Positions 61,726 through 64,000 of a stretch of DNA of 64,000 bases are shown piece by piece. Position 1 is the first letter of the stretch, and each line of letters opens with the position of its first letter. Both the position numbers and the translations under genes were made by a program. This DNA is from Streptococcus sp. 2342 (lineage in GTDB: Bacteria > Bacillota > Bacilli > Lactobacillales > Streptococcaceae). The stretch spans positions 16,096-80,095 of the forward strand of contig NZ_VMLR01000013.1 in the NCBI RefSeq assembly GCF_013276795.1, in the 5' to 3' direction. The notes beneath the pieces are model-generated. The model was not told the origin of the DNA and made no database searches. It saw nothing but the letters and a program-made list of their open reading frames with translations.

Positions 61726-61734
61726 TGATATAAT
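61726..61734 (+). promoter_or_regulatory. Extended -10 of CAP protein gene
   Basis: TGATATAAT, 55 bases before ATG 61790. No clear -35. Confidence 0.5.
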
Positions 61735-61789
61735 TAGGTGTTAAAAAGTATTTATCAAGATACGATTCAAAAGATATAAGGAGTAAACA

Positions 61790-62977
61790 ATGAAGAAAAT
61801 TGTATTTGCTAGTGCCTTGGCTTTGACCTTGGCAGGAGCAGTTTTGACAAATGATGTTTTTGCCAATGACAGATTGGTGGCAACGCAATCTGCTGATGGT
61901 AATGTATTGACCTCAGAGGTGCTAAAACCTTCTAGTGGCAATGTTTTGGTTGGAATCAAGGGAGAATTTGTAGCTCCTCATCAACAATCTATTTTGGATG
62001 CCATTAATGCTATTCGTAAAGAAGCAGCTGACGAAGGTTTGGTAGATAAGTATGTCCCTATCAAATGGTCAACTGACCTAGAAAAGGCAGCTTTTGTTAG
62101 AGCTACAGAAGCATCTGTGACTATGAAACATGAGCGTCTTTCTAATAAAGAAATCTGGAGCGCCTTTCCAACTGGTAACAGCATGATGGGAGAAAATTTG
62201 GCATGGAATCATGACGGTTTTCTAAAAGCTATTGAACAATGGCGTTCTGAAAAAGCAGATTATGTGAAGAAAAAAAATAGTGGTTCAGACAACGGGAAAT
62301 CTGGTCACTATGAGTCGCTAATTAACCCTAAATTTACACACATGGGAATGGCAGCTTTTAAAAATCCTAACAATCAATACAAAGCTATTACAATCGCTCA
62401 AACTCTAGGTGATGATGCTTCTTCAGAGGAATTGGCTGGTGGATATGGTTCTGCTGTTCAGTACACAGAAGTGACTGCCTCAAACCTTTCAACAGTTAAA
62501 AGTAAAGCTATAGTTGTAGAAACACCGCTGAAAGATTTCAGAAAATCCACATCTGATCAGTCTGGCTGGGTGCAGTCTAATGGCAAGTGGTATTTTTATG
62601 AGTCTGGTGATGTGAAGACAGGCTGGGTGAAAACAGATGGTAAATGGTACTATTTGAATGACTTAGGTATTATGCAGACTGGATTTGTAAAAGTTTCTGG
62701 TAGCTGGTATTATTTGAGCAATTCAGGTGCTATGTTTACAGGCTGGGGAACAGATGGTAGCAGATGGTTCTACTTTGATGGCTCAGGAGCTATGAAAACA
62801 GGCTGGTACAAGGAAAATGGTACCTGGTATTACCTTGATGAATCAGGTATCATGAAGACGGGTTGGTTTAAAGTTGGACCACACTGGTACTATGCCTACG
62901 GTTCTGGAGCTTTGGCTGTGAGCACAACAACACCAGATGGTTACCGTGTAAATGGTAATGGTGAATGGGTAAACTAG
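61790..62977 (+). CDS. CAP-domain choline-binding protein, paralogue
   Basis: 395 residues. The signal peptide ends DVFANDR. The CAP domain (about 65-220) has ILDAINAIRKEAADEG, SVTMKHERLSNKEIW, GENLAWNHDGF and GHYESLINPKF. About six choline-binding repeats end in VNGNGEWVN. It is closely related to the gene at 24919 in the CAP domain but differs in linker and repeats. It has kept a general CAP pocket (His and Glu in these motifs). RBS AAGGAG. It lies between galM and a pspA-like gene. Confidence 0.87.
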   Translation: MKKIVFASALALTLAGAVLTNDVFANDRLVATQSADGNVLTSEVLKPSSGNVLVGIKGEFVAPHQQSILDAINAIRKEAADEGLVDKYVPIKWSTDLEKAAFVRATEASVTMKHERLSNKEIWSAFPTGNSMMGENLAWNHDGFLKAIEQWRSEKADYVKKKNSGSDNGKSGHYESLINPKFTHMGMAAFKNPNNQYKAITIAQTLGDDASSEELAGGYGSAVQYTEVTASNLSTVKSKAIVVETPLKDFRKSTSDQSGWVQSNGKWYFYESGDVKTGWVKTDGKWYYLNDLGIMQTGFVKVSGSWYYLSNSGAMFTGWGTDGSRWFYFDGSGAMKTGWYKENGTWYYLDESGIMKTGWFKVGPHWYYAYGSGALAVSTTTPDGYRVNGNGEWVN

Positions 62978-63039
62978 GCTGAACATGCCGACTGAGAGGT
63001 AAGTTATCCGTCTCACTAGCAACAAGAATGAACGATAAG

Positions 63040-63074
63040 AAAGAGGTTGATGGCGAACATTGACCTCTTTTTTG
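63040..63074 (+). terminator. Terminator of CAP protein gene
   Basis: AAAGAGGT and ACCTCTTTTTT with a long loop that also pairs in part. Confidence 0.7.
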
Positions 63075-63198
63075 GAGTGTCTCGAGTCAGTTGCTATTCA
63101 CTGAAAATAAGGACGAGTCATCGCTGGAGTATTCCTAATTCAAAAATCAAGTTTGAACATTTGCTTTTGGTATCTGTTTATTTCTGGAATGTGAGCTT

Positions 63199-63350
63199 TA
63201 TACTCTTCGAAAATCTCTTCAAACCACGTCAGCTTCGCCTTGGTGTAGGTATATGTTACTGACTTCGCCAGTTCTATCTGCAACCTCAAAACAGTGTTTT
63301 GAGCAACCTACGATTCGCTTCCTAGTTTGCTTTTTGATTTTCATTGAGTC
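63199..63350 (+). repeat. BOX element (A-B-C) before pspA-like gene
   Basis: TATACTCTTCGAAAATCTC at the left, TTTCATTGAGTC at the right. boxB has AAAACAGTGTTTT. More diverged than the others (GGTGTAGG, CCTACGATTCG). Confidence 0.88.
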
Positions 63351-63433
63351 TCATCTGCAATAGAAAAGCAGTGTGAGAAGCAAATACACACCAGAATAAA
63401 AGAGAAACTCTAGGAAAGAAAATGTAAAGAAAT

Positions 63434-63471
63434 ATCAAAGTTTTCAAAACGATTTTCACAAAAACTTTGAT
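63434..63471. promoter_or_regulatory. Inverted repeat upstream of pspA-like promoter
   Basis: ATCAAAGTTTT and AAAACTTTGAT, perfect 11-base arms 16 bases apart, ending 52 bases before the -35. A possible operator or a terminator for either strand. Confidence 0.45.
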
Positions 63472-63523
63472 AAAACAAATAAAATTCCGAACAAAAATGT
63501 AACAAAAATTTAATATAAAACAC

Positions 63524-63552
63524 TTGACAAAGATTTGTGGGGGGGGTATACT
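63524..63552 (+). promoter_or_regulatory. pspA-like promoter with G8 tract in the spacer
   Basis: TTGACA (63524-63529) and TATACT (63547-63552) are 17 bases apart. The spacer includes eight consecutive G (63539-63546) directly before the -10. Confidence 0.8.
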
Positions 63553-63597
63553 TAATATAGTATAGTCTGAAAATGATTATCAGAAAAGAGGTAAATG

Positions 63598-64000
63598 ATG
63601 AATAAGAAAAAAATGATTTTAACAAGTTTAGCCAGCGTCGCTATCTTAGGGGCTGGTTTTGTTGCGTCTCAGCCTACTGTTGTAAAAGCAGAAGACGCTC
63701 CACAAGCTGTTGAACAATCTTTATCAGAGAAGCAACAAGAATTCTTATCTAATTTTAATAAAGCTGCAGAAGCTATAGTTAAAGAATTAAAAGAAGATTT
63801 AGACAATGCAAAAGGAGATTCAGAATTACAAAACCAAATTCAAGGGTTTATTGATGAATTTGAAAAACGAACTAAAGCTCAGAAAGCTGACTATGAAGAA
63901 CGCTTTAAAAAAGGTCTAACTGCAGAAGACGCTGAAAAAGAAGTAGAAGAAAAAGCTAAAGAAGAGGAAGTAGCAGAGGAACAAGAAGCTAAGGAAGAAG
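63598..64000 (+). CDS. pspA: PspA-type surface protein, N-terminal part
   Basis: 134 codons are visible before the window ends. The signal peptide MNKKKMILTSLASVAILGAG ends in PTVVKAED and is the recognised PspA leader. The following sequence is charged, helical coiled coil (EKQQEFLSNFNKAAEAIVKE, KAKEEEVAEEQEAKEE), as in PspA N-terminal domains. AGAGGT precedes the ATG. Whether it has choline-binding repeats cannot be seen. In the pneumococcus pspA lies elsewhere, so a paralogue or other PspA-leader protein is possible. Confidence 0.65.
   Translation, partial: MNKKKMILTSLASVAILGAGFVASQPTVVKAEDAPQAVEQSLSEKQQEFLSNFNKAAEAIVKELKEDLDNAKGDSELQNQIQGFIDEFEKRTKAQKADYEERFKKGLTAEDAEKEVEEKAKEEEVAEEQEAKEE

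Overview
The window reads as a chromosome segment of a mitis-group Streptococcus close to S. pneumoniae, S. pseudopneumoniae and S. mitis. The low-GC sequence carries a gene order I recall from the pneumococcus: polA, CoA-binding protein, YeiH transporter, aminotransferase, recO, plsX, acpP, comAB, purC-L-F-M-N, vanZ, purH-D-E-K, purB, GntR regulator, bgaC, a PTS, agaS, galM. ComA looks almost identical to the pneumococcal protein. There are seven BOX repeats and seven full choline-binding proteins plus a PspA-type gene cut by the window end. The species is not settled; the strH gene that I recall between purB and the GntR gene in pneumococci is absent.

Layout. 1-10.1 kb is a surface-protein island: three choline-binding proteins and an LPXTG coiled-coil protein, with a decayed IS200 copy. 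Two nearly identical Rpn-type PD-(D/E)XK nuclease genes flank it as inverted repeats, and the left one is followed by two tandem 3'-end fragments. 10.1-17.8 kb is housekeeping: polA, then the overlapping run aminotransferase-recO-plsX-acpP. 18.1-31.6 kb is an accessory island between acpP and comAB. It holds a choline-binding protein, a double-glycine pheromone-like peptide with its histidine kinase and LytTR regulator, and two diverged copies of a bacteriocin cluster. Between the copies lies a cargo of a serine recombinase with res-like sites, two choline-binding proteins and a lipoprotein. Each bacteriocin copy opens with a 125-bp repeated unit that encodes 16-residue peptides with no leader (one in copy 1, three in copy 2), followed by a pair of double-glycine peptides and then larger bacteriocin-like peptides with small membrane proteins.

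31.9-35.4 kb is comAB, the exporter of competence pheromone, behind a 9-12-9 direct repeat of ComE-box type and a BOX. As the nearest C39-peptidase exporter it could also serve the double-glycine peptides. 35.6-53.2 kb is the purine pathway from PRAR-derived intermediates to IMP and AMP, interrupted by a vanZ-like gene, a structured purD-purE intergenic element and an AT-rich accessory patch (NYN nuclease-like, ART-like and membrane proteins) between purK and purB. 53.4-61.7 kb is a galactoside utilisation locus: GntR regulator, divergent consensus promoter with a cre site, GH35 beta-galactosidase, mannose-family PTS, sugar isomerase and aldose epimerase. 61.8-64 kb has a second CAP-domain choline-binding protein and the start of a pspA-like gene, whose promoter has a run of eight G residues in its spacer.

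The strongest candidates for something undescribed are the repeated 16-residue peptide array with its shared TTCGAA leader module, and the free-standing Rpn C-terminal genes that keep a perfect internal ribosome binding site.
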